From positions 124,001 through 188,000 of the forward strand of contig CAVPDG010000013.1 in NCBI GenBank assembly GCA_963702535.1: a stretch of DNA of 64,000 bases. Direction: 5' to 3'. Below the pieces are notes generated by a model. It saw only the letters and a list, made by a program, of their open reading frames with translations, ran no database searches and was not told the origin of the DNA. The stretch comes from CAVPDG01 sp963702535. Lineage in GTDB: Bacteria; Chloroflexota; Anaerolineae; Anaerolineales; UBA4823. The translations under genes were made by a program, and so were the position numbers. Positions 47,203 to 55,725 of the stretch are shown here, piece by piece; the first letter of the stretch is position 1, and every line of letters starts with the position of its first letter.

Positions 47203-48264
47203 ATGAGCCGAGTAGCGGTTGCAATGAGCGGCGGGGTGGATAGCTCCGTAGCGGCTGCCCTTCTGGTGGAACAAGGTCACGACGTGACCGGGATGATGCT
47301 GCGCTTATGGAGTGAGGCGGGGAAAGAGGAGAGCAACCGCTGCTGCTCCCCGGATTCGATAGCGCTCGCCCGGCGCATTGCTGCAAAATTGGGCATCCCC
47401 TTCTACGTTGTTGACGCCAAAGAGATCTTCCATGCCAGGGTCGTTGAAAGCTTCATCGATGGCTATACGAAAGGCATCACCCCCAACCCGTGCCTGGTTT
47501 GCAACCGCGAGATCCGCTGGAAGTTTTTGCTTGAGCATGCCCTGGCAATTGGGGCTGAGTACCTGGCAACCGGTCATTATGCGCGGGTCGTGCAAGCATC
47601 GCCTGGGACTTTTGAGCTACGGCGCGGCAAGGATCACCACAAAGACCAATCCTACGTACTGCACGTCTTGCAGCAGTACCACCTGGCAAAAGCGCTTTTC
47701 CCCGTCGGGGATTATCAGAAGGGGGAGATCCGTGAGCTGGCCGCGCGTTTTGGCTTGTCTGTGGCGAGCCGCCCCGACAGCCAGGATTTGTGTTTCCTGG
47801 GCGGCGGTGACTACCGGGATTTCCTTTCCAGGAATTCCCCGGGAGTTCACAAGCCTGGTCCGATTTTAAGCCAGGATGGGACGATCCTCGGCGAGCACCA
47901 GGGCTTGGCGCTCTACACCATCGGGCAGCGGAAAGGCTTGGGGATCGCCTCGCCCGAGCCCTACTATGTGCAAGCCAAGGACCCCGCCCAAAACGCATTG
48001 ATCGTCTGCCGCGCCGACGAATTGGGGCGCAGGTCGTTGACCGCGGCGAATGTCAACTGGATCTCGGGCAGCCGTCTGCTTGCCCCAACGCGCTTGCAAG
48101 TGAAGATCCGTTACAAGGCGCAAGAGGCGTGGGCGCTTGTAACCCCCCTGGAAGACGAGCGCATCGCGGTAGTGTTCGATTCCCCGCTGCGAGATATCAC
48201 GCCGGGACAGGCTGCTGTCTTTTACCATGATGATATTTGCCTGGGGGGAGGCTTGATCGAGTAA
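47203..48264 (+). CDS. mnmA: tRNA-specific 2-thiouridylase MnmA
   Basis: This 353-residue protein makes the 2-thio group of uridine 34 in Glu, Gln and Lys tRNAs. It shows the PP-loop AMSGGVDSSVAAALL, the catalytic cysteine in NPCLVCNREIRWK, the second in SRPDSQDLCFL, and DQSYVLHVL. Length and layout are normal. It shares a transcript with the cysteine desulfurase just upstream. Confidence 0.95.
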   Translation: MSRVAVAMSGGVDSSVAAALLVEQGHDVTGMMLRLWSEAGKEESNRCCSPDSIALARRIAAKLGIPFYVVDAKEIFHARVVESFIDGYTKGITPNPCLVCNREIRWKFLLEHALAIGAEYLATGHYARVVQASPGTFELRRGKDHHKDQSYVLHVLQQYHLAKALFPVGDYQKGEIRELAARFGLSVASRPDSQDLCFLGGGDYRDFLSRNSPGVHKPGPILSQDGTILGEHQGLALYTIGQRKGLGIASPEPYYVQAKDPAQNALIVCRADELGRRSLTAANVNWISGSRLLAPTRLQVKIRYKAQEAWALVTPLEDERIAVVFDSPLRDITPGQAAVFYHDDICLGGGLIE

Positions 48265-48317
48265 AGGACCCGAAAGAAACACTTTCTATGTCATAATAGC
48301 ATCAGAGGAACCCCAAT

Positions 48318-48587
48318 ATGACTCTTCCAGCTTTTCTCCTTGGCTTTGTGCTCTCCACCCTGTATGGCGCAGCTTTTCACCTCTGGCGAGGCGGCAGCCT
48401 CGGGCGGCTAATTTTCTACCTGGCGTTGAGCTGGGCGGGTTTTTGGATCGGGCAGTTTCTAGCCGAACTGCTCGGCTGGAGCTTCCTGAGCGTGGGACCT
48501 CTCCATCTGGGAATGGCAACCCTGGTCAGCGCGATCTTTTTGCTGGCGGGATACTGGCTGAGCCTGGTTGAAGTGCAACGCAAGTGA
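48318..48587 (+). CDS. Small three-helix membrane protein
   Basis: This 89-residue protein has three hydrophobic stretches (FLLGFVLSTLYGAAFHLW, LIFYLALSWAGFWIGQFLA and MATLVSAIFLLAGYWLSLV) and a short basic tail. I do not recognise a family. It follows mnmA by 53 bases on the same strand and may be part of that transcript. Function unknown. Confidence 0.6.
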   Translation: MTLPAFLLGFVLSTLYGAAFHLWRGGSLGRLIFYLALSWAGFWIGQFLAELLGWSFLSVGPLHLGMATLVSAIFLLAGYWLSLVEVQRK

Positions 48588-48693
48588 AATAAAAAAAGGC
48601 GGGGGCTTGCGCCGCCCTCCCTTTATTCATGGCTTATCTTCCCGGCGCGACACACAACTCACAGCGTGCAAGCGCGGGGCTGTCTGAGAGAGG

Positions 48694-48903
48694 TTAGATG
48701 ATTTTTACGCTGGCAGCCTGCAATCCTTTGGGTCCTTGCTCGATCGAAAATTCTACCTGTTGGCCCTCCTGCAAAGTGCGGAATCCATCGGCCTCAATTG
48801 CTGTAAAGTGGACAAAGACGTCGGGTCCATCCTGGCGCTCGATGAACCCATAGCCTTTGCTGGCGTTGAACCACTTTACCGTCCCTGTGATACGTTCGTC
48901 CAT
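48694..48903 (-). CDS. Cold-shock domain protein (CspA family)
   Basis: This 69-residue single cold-shock domain has the RNA-binding motifs KGYGFIER (RNP1) and DVFVHFTAIE (RNP2) and begins ITGTVKWFNASKGYG. It binds single-stranded nucleic acids as an RNA chaperone. GAAGGAGAG precedes the ATG, and a clear promoter lies about 45 bases upstream. A T-rich run after a weak GC hairpin near 48590-48620 on the minus strand may end its transcript. Confidence 0.93.
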   Translation of the reverse strand: MDERITGTVKWFNASKGYGFIERQDGPDVFVHFTAIEADGFRTLQEGQQVEFSIEQGPKGLQAASVKII

Positions 48904-48947
48904 GTTACCTGTCTCTCCTTCTAGTCATTGTGTTACTGTAGCGCTAG

Positions 48948-48976
48948 AGTTTATCAGCCGGAGAAAAATACGTCAA
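48948..48976 (-). promoter_or_regulatory. Promoter of the cold-shock gene
   Basis: On the minus strand a -35 TTGACG (48976-48971) and a -10 TAAACT (48953-48948) are spaced by 17 bp, the same hexamers as the tRNA-Asp promoter. The leader is only about 40 bases, unlike the long cspA leader of enterobacteria. Confidence 0.65.
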
Positions 48977-49074
48977 GGTAATCATCATCAATTTTGTCTG
49001 GTAAGTGGTAAGATAAACGGCGCTACCATGAAGCCAGACCACTAAAAGTGTTAATCAACTCAAAGGAAAACCCT

Positions 49075-50990
49075 ATGTACCGTGTTGAATCCCTTCTCTC
49101 CGCCAGGCTGTTCCTGCAACCCCAGCTCGTTGGCAAGCGGATTTATTTCATCAGCAACCTCAGCGGCAAGCTCAGCCTGTATGCCATGGACTACGGCGGC
49201 AGCGTGCCCGAGCCTCTGCTTCCCCCGGATATCGCCCTACAAAACCCGCATTTGCTCGAAGGCGTATCTTTCCGGGTATTCGACAAGCTTGGGCAGGTGC
49301 TGGTGATGATCGACCAGGACGGCGACGAAAATTACCAGCCAATGACCATTCCAGTCGATGGAGGCTTTCCTGAGCCCGCTTTCGGAGAGCACTTCAAAGA
49401 TGACCGTGTGTTCCTGATCGATACAGACACGGATACGTGCCTGCTGTATCTGGTCGCAGCGGACACGAAATCTTCCACCTATCGCCTGTACCAGGCAAAT
49501 CTAGCCACGGGCGAGCTGGTCAAGCTGGTCGAGAGCCAATATACTGCTCGCGTCGCTGTGCAACAACCGGGTGCATGACCGGGTAGTTTTTGGCGAGCAT
49601 TACACCGAGGGAGACCTCACGCTGGAAATGTGGACGAAGGAAAACGGAGCGCGCCGGCTGCTGTATGGTGTGCCCCTGGATCAGCGCACCCCAGATCAGC
49701 AGGTGCCCCTGAACGATATCACCTCGGCGCACTTCATTCGCGGCGATCAGGGCTTGCTGATCCTGACCGCGCTATTCGACGATGCCCGCGGGCTGGCTTA
49801 TCTGGATTTTTCCGACCCCGAGAACATCCAGCCGGTCCCCGTCGCCGGAAAGCTGCACAGCGGCGAGGAGAGCTGGTTCACTTGCAGCACCTTGCGGATC
49901 AGCGCTACTTGCTGGAATACAATATCGATGGCTGCTCATGGATTTACGAAGGCAGCCTGGATCAGGGAAAGCTTGAATTCACCCTCACCCGCAACCTGTG
50001 CGGCTTGGGCGCGCTCAAGGATGGGGTGTGTGAAGCGATCACCTATGACAAGGAAACTGACCGCTTTGCTATCGCCTTCTCCACCGCCACATCACCGACC
50101 CAGATTTACACAATCGAGGGCGAGAAACGAGACAGGCTCGTGCCAGCATACCCGGGAGCGCATCCTGGGTATTCATCAGGAAACGCTATCGACCGGCGAG
50201 GATGCGTCCTTCACATCCTTTGATGGCAGGCGCATCTCTGCCCGTCTCTACATGCCGGCGGCGCATCTGGGCTTTAGCGGACCGAGACCCGTCGTATTTT
50301 ACGTGCACGGCGGTCCCCAGGGGCAGGAACGACCGGATTTCGCCTGGTTCTCGATGCCGCTCATCCAGATGCTGGCGCTCAACGGCTTTGCTGTGTTTGT
50401 GCCGAACGTACGGGGCAGCACCGGCTACGGTCTGTCGTTCACCAAGCAGGTCGATCGCGATTGGGGAGGGCATGGATCGCCTGGATCACATCCACGCCCT
50501 CACGGAGGTCCTGCCGCAAGATAGCCGGCTGGATTGCAGCCGGGCAGGCGTCGTCGGGCGCTCTTACGGCGGTTATATGTCACTCATGCTCGCCGGGCAC
50601 GATGCTCCGTTCTGGAAGGCAGCCGTCGACATGTTCGGTCCGTATGATCTGCTCACCTTCATGCAGCGCATCCCCGAAACGTGGAAGCCGTACTTCAGAA
50701 TTGCCCTGGGCGACCCGGATATCGCCGCAGAGCGAGATTTTCTCATCGAGCGCTCGCCGCGCACATATCTCCACCAGCTCGCTTGCCCACTGCTGGTGAT
50801 CCAGGGGAAGAACGACCCGCGTGTGGTGGCAGCCGAATCGCAAGACCTGGTGGAAAACCTGCGCCGCCAGGGCAAGCAGGTCGATTTCTTGCTCTTCGAA
50901 AACGAAGGTCACGATGTGCTCAAGTATGAAAACCGGGTCACCTGTTACAATGCCATTACCGATTACTTCAAGCGTTATTTAAAGCCCTAG
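49075..50990 (+). CDS. S9 family (prolyl-oligopeptidase-like) peptidase (several frameshifts)
   Basis: The N-terminal part is a beta-propeller with repeats such as IYFISNLSGKLSLYAMDYGG. The C-terminal part is an alpha/beta hydrolase with PVVFYVHGGPQGQERP, the nucleophile in VGRSYGGYMS, the acid in QGKNDPRVV and His in FENEGHDV. The reading frame changes near 49550, 49885, 50150 and 50465, each by one or two bases; the joined protein is about 635 residues. No signal peptide is seen, so it probably cleaves peptides in the cytoplasm. The number of shifts is the highest in the window, but each side of every break fits the family. Confidence 0.8.
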
Positions 50991-51009
50991 CGGCTGAGAG
51001 CATGCCGGC

Positions 51010-51862
51010 ATGCAGCCCTTAAAACCCAACGTACAATACGGCGACCTGGCTCAACTGGTGAGCCCATCCAACAAAACTTACACGATTTTGCTGAGCGCCG
51101 GGGGTCAGTTGCAAACCCATCGAGGCGTCTTGAATCACGATGACCTGGTGGGAAAATCCTGGGGTAGCCAGGTATTCAGCCACCTGGGAAGCTCTTTTTA
51201 TCTCATGCCCCCCGCGCTGGGCAACGTGCTCCAGGAATCGCGCCGCAATACCCAGATCATGTATCCGAAGGATATCGGCTATATCCTGGTTACACTGGGG
51301 GTCGGACCCGGATCGCAAGTCGTCGAAGCGGGTACAGGCTCGGGCGTCTTCACAACCGCCCTTGCCTGGGCTGTCGGACCCCAGGGGCATGTCACCAGCT
51401 ATGAAGATGCGGGAGGAAATGCAAAACCTGGCGCGCAAGAACCTGGAAAAACTGGGCTTGCAGGACCGGGTGACGTTAAAGCTCAAGGATATCTCTCAAG
51501 GGCTGGACGAGAGCAATGTAGAGATCCTGTTTCTTGACCTGCCCAACCCGTACGATCTGCTCGAGCAGGTTTACGCGGCAATGATGCCCGGCGGTTTCTT
51601 TGGCTGTATCCTGCCGACAACCAGCCAGGTCAGCCGGATGATCTCGGCGCTATACCGCTGCAACTTTGCGTTTATCGATGTCTGCGAGATCATGCTGCGC
51701 TTTTACAAAGCCAATCCAAACCGGCTCCGACCGACAGACCGCATGGTGGCGCATACCGGCTACCTGGTCTTCGCCCGTCCTTTTCTGCCGGGCGAAGCTC
51801 CGCCGCCGGCATATCCACTGACAGACCCGAAAGCCCCGGCTGAAGAAAGTGAAGACGGATAA
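51010..51862 (+). CDS. trmI: tRNA (adenine-58-N1)-methyltransferase TrmI (frameshifted)
   Basis: This SAM-dependent methyltransferase of about 283 residues has the N-terminal beta-domain, PKDIGYILVTLGVGPGSQVV and the SAM motif EAGTGSGVFTTALAWAVG. One extra base near 51405 shifts the frame; REEMQNLARKNLEKLGL, LFLDLPNPYDLLEQV and GCILPTTSQVSRMI then follow, as in TrmI. It methylates A58 (and A57 in some species) of tRNA. It overlaps the Nudix gene downstream by 14 bases. Confidence 0.9.
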
Positions 51863-52470
51863 CCTCGCATCCCTGACCGAGGCTGAGATCGCCGCCAGAT
51901 TAGCCACAAGAAGTGGAGTCGAGGTGGAGTTCGCGCTTTCCCCCCGGCTTGCTCGGCACCCGGCTCCGCCGCGCCGCGGTTATGATCCCCTTCTTGAAAC
52001 ACGAGGAACGGTGGCACCTGCTCTTTATCCGCCGCACCACCAAGTCAGCAGACCCGCACAGCGGGCAGGTTGCCTTTCCTGGCGGCGCCAGCGAGCCAGG
52101 AGATATCGACCTGCAAGCGACTGCTTTGCGGGAAATGCATGAAGAGATAGGCGTTTGCAGTGACGACGTTCACCTGCTGGGCAGCCTGCACGATTTTGTG
52201 ACGATCACAAGCTACCAGGTCACACCATTCGTCGGCGTTATCCCCTGGCCCTACCCGCTAAAGCTCGAACACAGCGAGGTGAACCGCGCCTTTACCATTC
52301 CATTGGAGTGGCTGGCAGACCCGGACAACCACCAGGTGCGGCAGCGCGTGTTACCGCCTCCGTACGACCCCATTGCGGTGATCTATTTTGAGCCATACGA
52401 TGGAGAAGTCTTGTGGGGCGCCACTGCCGGGTTCACCGTGACGCTCTTAAACCTTTTGACGCCCTCCTGA
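51849..52470 (+). CDS. Nudix hydrolase, CoA-pyrophosphatase-like (frameshifted)
   Basis: The N-terminus (LASLTEAEIAARLATRSGVE) starts at a GTG at 51849. After a base shift near 51940 it continues as LRRAAVMIPFLKHEERWHLL. The Nudix region reads VAFPGGASEPGDIDLQATAL then REMHEEIGV, with the REMHEE metal site and the PGG start typical of NudL/YeaB CoA pyrophosphatases. Total is about 206 residues. It ends at a strong terminator shared with the convergent ribosomal L25 gene. Confidence 0.8.
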
Positions 52471-52494
52471 CGACAAATCCCAAATCAAGAATAG

Positions 52495-52532
52495 AAAAAC
52501 CGGGCGGAGAGCTTTCTCCACCCGGTTTTTTT
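52495..52532. terminator. Bidirectional terminator between Nudix and rplY genes
   Basis: A 14-bp stem (52497-52510 with 52515-52528, one C-A mismatch) is followed by seven T residues on the plus strand, and by five on the minus strand. It lies in the gap between two converging genes. Confidence 0.88.
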
Positions 52533-52543
52533 GACCGCAGACT

Positions 52544-53179
52544 TTAGAATTCCTCTTCTTCTTTCTTGCCGCGCTCGATGACTTCGGGTTCAAATGCCCC
52601 ACCTTCAACAGCTTCAACCTCTTCTGCCTCAGGCGCCGTCACCAGGACAACCATCTCGCCGGGATCGGTCAGTACCTCGATGTGCTCATCCAGGAGGATA
52701 TCGCGGACATGGATCACGTCCCCAATTTGCTTCAAGACGGAGACATCGATGTCGATGCGCTCGGGCAGGTATTTGGGCAGGCACTCCACATCCAGTTCTT
52801 CCAACGTTGTCACAAGGATGCCGTCGAAGTCCTTGACCGCCGGGGATTCACCGACCAGGTGAAAACTCACGGCTGTGCGGAGCTTTTCTGTCATCGAGAC
52901 AACATTGAAATCGACATGCAGTAAGGAGCCCAGAACGGGGTGCAGTTGCTTTTCGCGCACCAGGGCATGGTGCCGCTCGCCTTCCATCTCGATCACCACC
53001 AGTTGCGACGAGGTGACATAGGGTAAAATCCGGCTCGTCTCCTTATAATCGAAGGTTACCGCCATGGGGGTGATGCTGCGACCATAGAGAATAGCCGGCA
53101 ACTTCCCGGCGCGCCGCAACGCCTTGACCTGCTTGCCAATAACGTCGCGCTTCTGCGCTTTCAGCACAACTTCTTCCAT
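52544..53179 (-). CDS. rplY: 50S ribosomal protein L25/general stress protein Ctc
   Basis: This 211-residue protein is the long (TL5/Ctc) form of L25, which binds 5S rRNA. It starts EVVLKAQKRDVIGKQVKALR, includes GKLPAILYGR, and its second domain has PKYLPERIDIDVS and IHVRDILLDE, ending in an acidic tail. I take the ATG at 53179, directly after GGAAGGAAG, and not the upstream in-frame ATG at 53206. A 7-bp hairpin (53212-53218 with 53222-53228) lies in its leader; I do not recognise it as a known leader motif. Confidence 0.92.
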   Translation of the reverse strand: MEEVVLKAQKRDVIGKQVKALRRAGKLPAILYGRSITPMAVTFDYKETSRILPYVTSSQLVVIEMEGERHHALVREKQLHPVLGSLLHVDFNVVSMTEKLRTAVSFHLVGESPAVKDFDGILVTTLEELDVECLPKYLPERIDIDVSVLKQIGDVIHVRDILLDEHIEVLTDPGEMVVLVTAPEAEEVEAVEGGAFEPEVIERGKKEEEEF

Positions 53180-53305
53180 TTCTTCCTTCCTTGGAGCGCC
53201 TCTCACCCGATATCCGGCTCCGCCGGATCAGGTTACCCTCGCTCCTTTGGGTATGGGATTTGATTGGCTGGCGAGGAAAGCCCTCGCTGCCATAATCATA
53301 CAAAA

Positions 53306-53866
53306 TTACCTGCGCTTCATCAACAGGCTGCCGACAAGGAACACCAATCCAATCGCTACCCCGGCAGTCAGTCCCACCAGCATGGCGCGCGGTGTATCCA
53401 ACACGGTCTGGACATCCCCATCGATTTTGCCGGAGAGGAGGATCGTGCTCTGGATCGCTTCGCCGTGCAGCTCCTGCGCCATGAGCAGACCCACACGCCC
53501 ATTTACCACGTCCGCTGTACCTGCCAGGGCAACACCTAGCGAAGCATTCTCGACATTCAGCTCAGTCGCTTGCACCAGAATCACCTGGGTGTTGGTGCCC
53601 ACAACCGTATTCGCTTGCACCATGCCCACACCGCTGTTGCTCATCTCGACGTACTCGCTCTGGATGCGCATCGCCAGGCTTTGAGCCATCTCGACATCAT
53701 TGGCGGCGATGTCACTTGCCATGCTATCGGAGAGCGTGACCTGCTCGGCGCTGATGCTGTTCGCTCGCGAATCGCTCAGGTTGATCGATTCGCCGGTGAG
53801 GTTCTCGCCCACATCGTCAGGTTGTTCGTCCTGGCTCATCGCTTCAGGCAGTTCAGTTCCATCCAT
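53306..53866 (-). CDS. Repeat-rich membrane-anchored protein of unknown function
   Basis: This 186-residue protein has an acidic N-terminus and then about 110 residues of short, loosely repeated hydrophobic/polar strands (SINLSDSRANSISAEQVTLS, later DIAANDVEMAQSLAMRIQSE and VEMSNSGVGMVQANTVV). This looks like a beta-helix of 10-12 residues per turn. A single C-terminal membrane helix (AMLVGLTAGVAIGLVFLVGS) ends in KRR, so the repeat domain faces the cytoplasm if tail-anchored. The ATG at 53866 is chosen because GGAGG lies five bases upstream. No family is recognised; a bactofilin-like scaffold is one possibility. Confidence 0.7.
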   Translation of the reverse strand: MDGTELPEAMSQDEQPDDVGENLTGESINLSDSRANSISAEQVTLSDSMASDIAANDVEMAQSLAMRIQSEYVEMSNSGVGMVQANTVVGTNTQVILVQATELNVENASLGVALAGTADVVNGRVGLLMAQELHGEAIQSTILLSGKIDGDVQTVLDTPRAMLVGLTAGVAIGLVFLVGSLLMKRR

Positions 53867-53955
53867 AGCATCCTCCATTCCTTGCGATCGCAACACCTGT
53901 CAAAGAATAACCGGTGAATTGTATACGCCAAGTGAATATTCGTCAATAGCGCATC

Positions 53956-55111
53956 TTAGAGGCTTTGGATCAGGATCGTTTCCATCTCCTCGCGGGTGAG
54001 CTGGATGGCGTTCCCTTTCATACTGCTTGCCTGAGACGCCTTCTCAACCAGATCGGCAACATCGCTGCGTGTAAATCCGTAACTGCCCAGCGGGGGTATC
54101 GCAAGCTGCTCACGCAAGCCATACACCCAGCGCACGCCCGCCTCCGGCTCGGCTTGAGGCTCGCCGGTGACAATCTCCGCCACCCGCCGGTAGCGCTCAA
54201 GGTACGCGCTGCCGGGCTGCCTTTCACACAACGCCTTGATATTTACCTCCATCACAACCGGCAACATCCGGGCGCAAACTGCTCCGTGCGGCGCTGAACG
54301 CGCACCTCCAACCGGCGCGGCAAAGCCATGCACCGCCCCCAGCCTGGCATTAGCCAGCGCCATGCCGCCATACAAGCTCGCCAGCGACATCGCTTCTCTG
54401 GCGGGCGCATTTGCGCCCTCTTGAACCGCAACCGGCAGGTTACGCGCCGCCAGGCGGATGCCATCCACGCATAGCGCATCCACTATCGGGCTTGGCTGGT
54501 TGCACGTGAATGGCTCGATGAGCTGCGTCAGTGCATCCATACCGCTGGCAGCCGTTTGCTCCGCAGGCAACGAATGGGTCAATTCCGGATCGACGAGCGC
54601 CACTTTCGCCAGCATCCCGGCGCTGCGCAGGCTGGCTTTCACACCGTGCTGTGGAGATCCGATGACAGCGTTGCGCGTCACCTCGCTGCCTGTGCCGGCA
54701 GTTGTCGGAACAGCAATAAATGGCAAACCGGGGCGCTCTAACGGTTTGCCCCGACCAATCACTTCCAGGTAATCCAGGACATCGCCATCGTTAGTGGCGA
54801 GAGCAGCAATCGCTTTACCGGTATCGATCGTGCTTCCACCCCCGATCGATACCACAAATTGACAATCGCTACCCGCGCGCCAGGTCGGCGCCCGCCCGCA
54901 CCAGATCAAGGGTCGGCTCCCCCCGAACCTGGTACAAGACGACCTGGATGCCGCGCTCACCCAGCAACTTGCGGGCAAGCTCGATGCGCTCCACATTGGC
55001 ATCACCCACCAAAAACGCCCGATCTCCATAAGCCGCAGTAAGCTCCCCCAGCCTGGAAAGACTCCCATTTCCAAAGACAACGCGTGCTACTGTTGCAAAT
55101 TCAAATCCCAT
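53956..55111 (-). CDS. Iron-containing alcohol dehydrogenase family protein (frameshifted)
   Basis: The N-terminal NAD-binding part (FATVARVVFGNGSLSRLGEL) runs to about 54880. There one extra base in the GCGCGCGGG stretch shifts the frame to the second part, with VVSIGGGSTIDTGKAIAAL and PTTAGTGSEVTRNAV. The metal region has MDALTQLIEPF, VHGFAAPVGG and APHGAVCA. The family usually has His where this protein has Gln (DALTH to DALTQ), so metal binding may differ. About 384 residues in all. It reduces or oxidises an alcohol or aldehyde with NAD(P); substrate unknown. A small monooxygenase-like gene precedes it. Confidence 0.85.
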
Positions 55112-55194
55112 AGGTTCCTCTCATGCAGTTATTTGATGTAGATGATATGCTGCCGGGGATCGCCGCCTTCACCCCGCAAATAATCCGGAAATCA

Positions 55195-55526
55195 TCAGGA
55201 GAGACCCCCAAGGGTCGCTTCAATTCCAGAATCATCCGGATACAGGTTATGATACTTGACACTAGCGCGCGGCTCAGCCATCATGTTCTCGACCGCCTCC
55301 CTCCAGCGGGCGTAGTGTGCGGTTTCCTTATGCCTGGCAGGATCATCTGGGCGTGCGATAGATCTCGATCAGCACGAATTTACACGGGTTGGTCATTCTC
55401 CTGCAGCACATCGAAGCGGGCAATACCTGGCTCCTGGAGGCTGCATCGAGCGTTCTCGATAGTAGCCCGGATAAAATCCTCAAGATATTCGGGTTTTACA
55501 TGGACAAAGACGTGAACAACGAGCAT
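55195..55526 (-). CDS. Antibiotic biosynthesis monooxygenase (ABM)-domain protein (two frameshifts)
   Basis: Read piecewise on the minus strand from an ATG at 55526 (GGAGG nine bases upstream), this gives MLVVHVFVHVKPEYLEDFIR, then EPGIARFDVLQEND, then KFVLIEIYRTP. After a second shift it gives ARHKETAHYARWREAVENM and ends at 55195. The HV-x-V opening, the ARFDV strand and the HxxTxHYxxW segment are the pattern of small ABM-fold proteins such as YgiN and LsrG. Single-base shifts are needed near 55385 and 55345. It lies 83 bases before the alcohol dehydrogenase and may act with it on quinones or aldehydes. Confidence 0.7.
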
Positions 55527-55598
55527 GCAAGCCTCCGGCGGGCTGACAAATGGGTATAATGCCTTGAATTATGCCACAATCCCGCCTTCGTTGGCGGC

Positions 55599-55626
55599 TT
55601 GATCAGCCGTGAAACATAGATACAAT
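55599..55626 (+). promoter_or_regulatory. Probable promoter upstream of the tandem repeat
   Basis: A -35 TTGATC (55599-55604) and a -10 TACAAT (55621-55626) are spaced by 16 bp. Transcription would start near 55633, so the 16-bp repeats would lie in the 5' untranslated region of the gene at 55722. Confidence 0.4.
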
Positions 55627-55645
55627 TGGATGGCGATACTGGACC

Positions 55646-55725
55646 TCAAAAATTGATATGATCAAAAATTGATATGATCAAAAATTGATATGATCAAGAA
55701 TTGATATGATCAAAAATTGATATGA
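55646..55725 (+). repeat. Five 16-bp tandem repeats forming a chain of mini-ORFs up to the start codon
   Basis: The unit TCAAAAATTGATATGA occurs five times without gap (unit 4 has one A to G change). Each unit carries an ATG, and the reading ATG ATC AAA AAT TGA closes just before the next ATG, with one base between. Four such five-codon ORFs (55658-55672, 55674-55688, 55690-55704, 55706-55720) precede the ATG at 55722 of the next gene. No GA-rich ribosome-binding site is present. The unit length suggests copy-number change is possible without touching the coding sequence. Confidence 0.85.

Noticed and set aside
53207..53290. TPP-like or ribosomal-protein leader motif upstream of rplY
   Set aside because: Only one 7-bp hairpin with a 3-base loop is clear; the conserved sequences of known leaders are absent.
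55646..55725. CRISPR-like array
   Set aside because: Units are contiguous with no spacers, and only 16 bases long; it is a simple tandem repeat.
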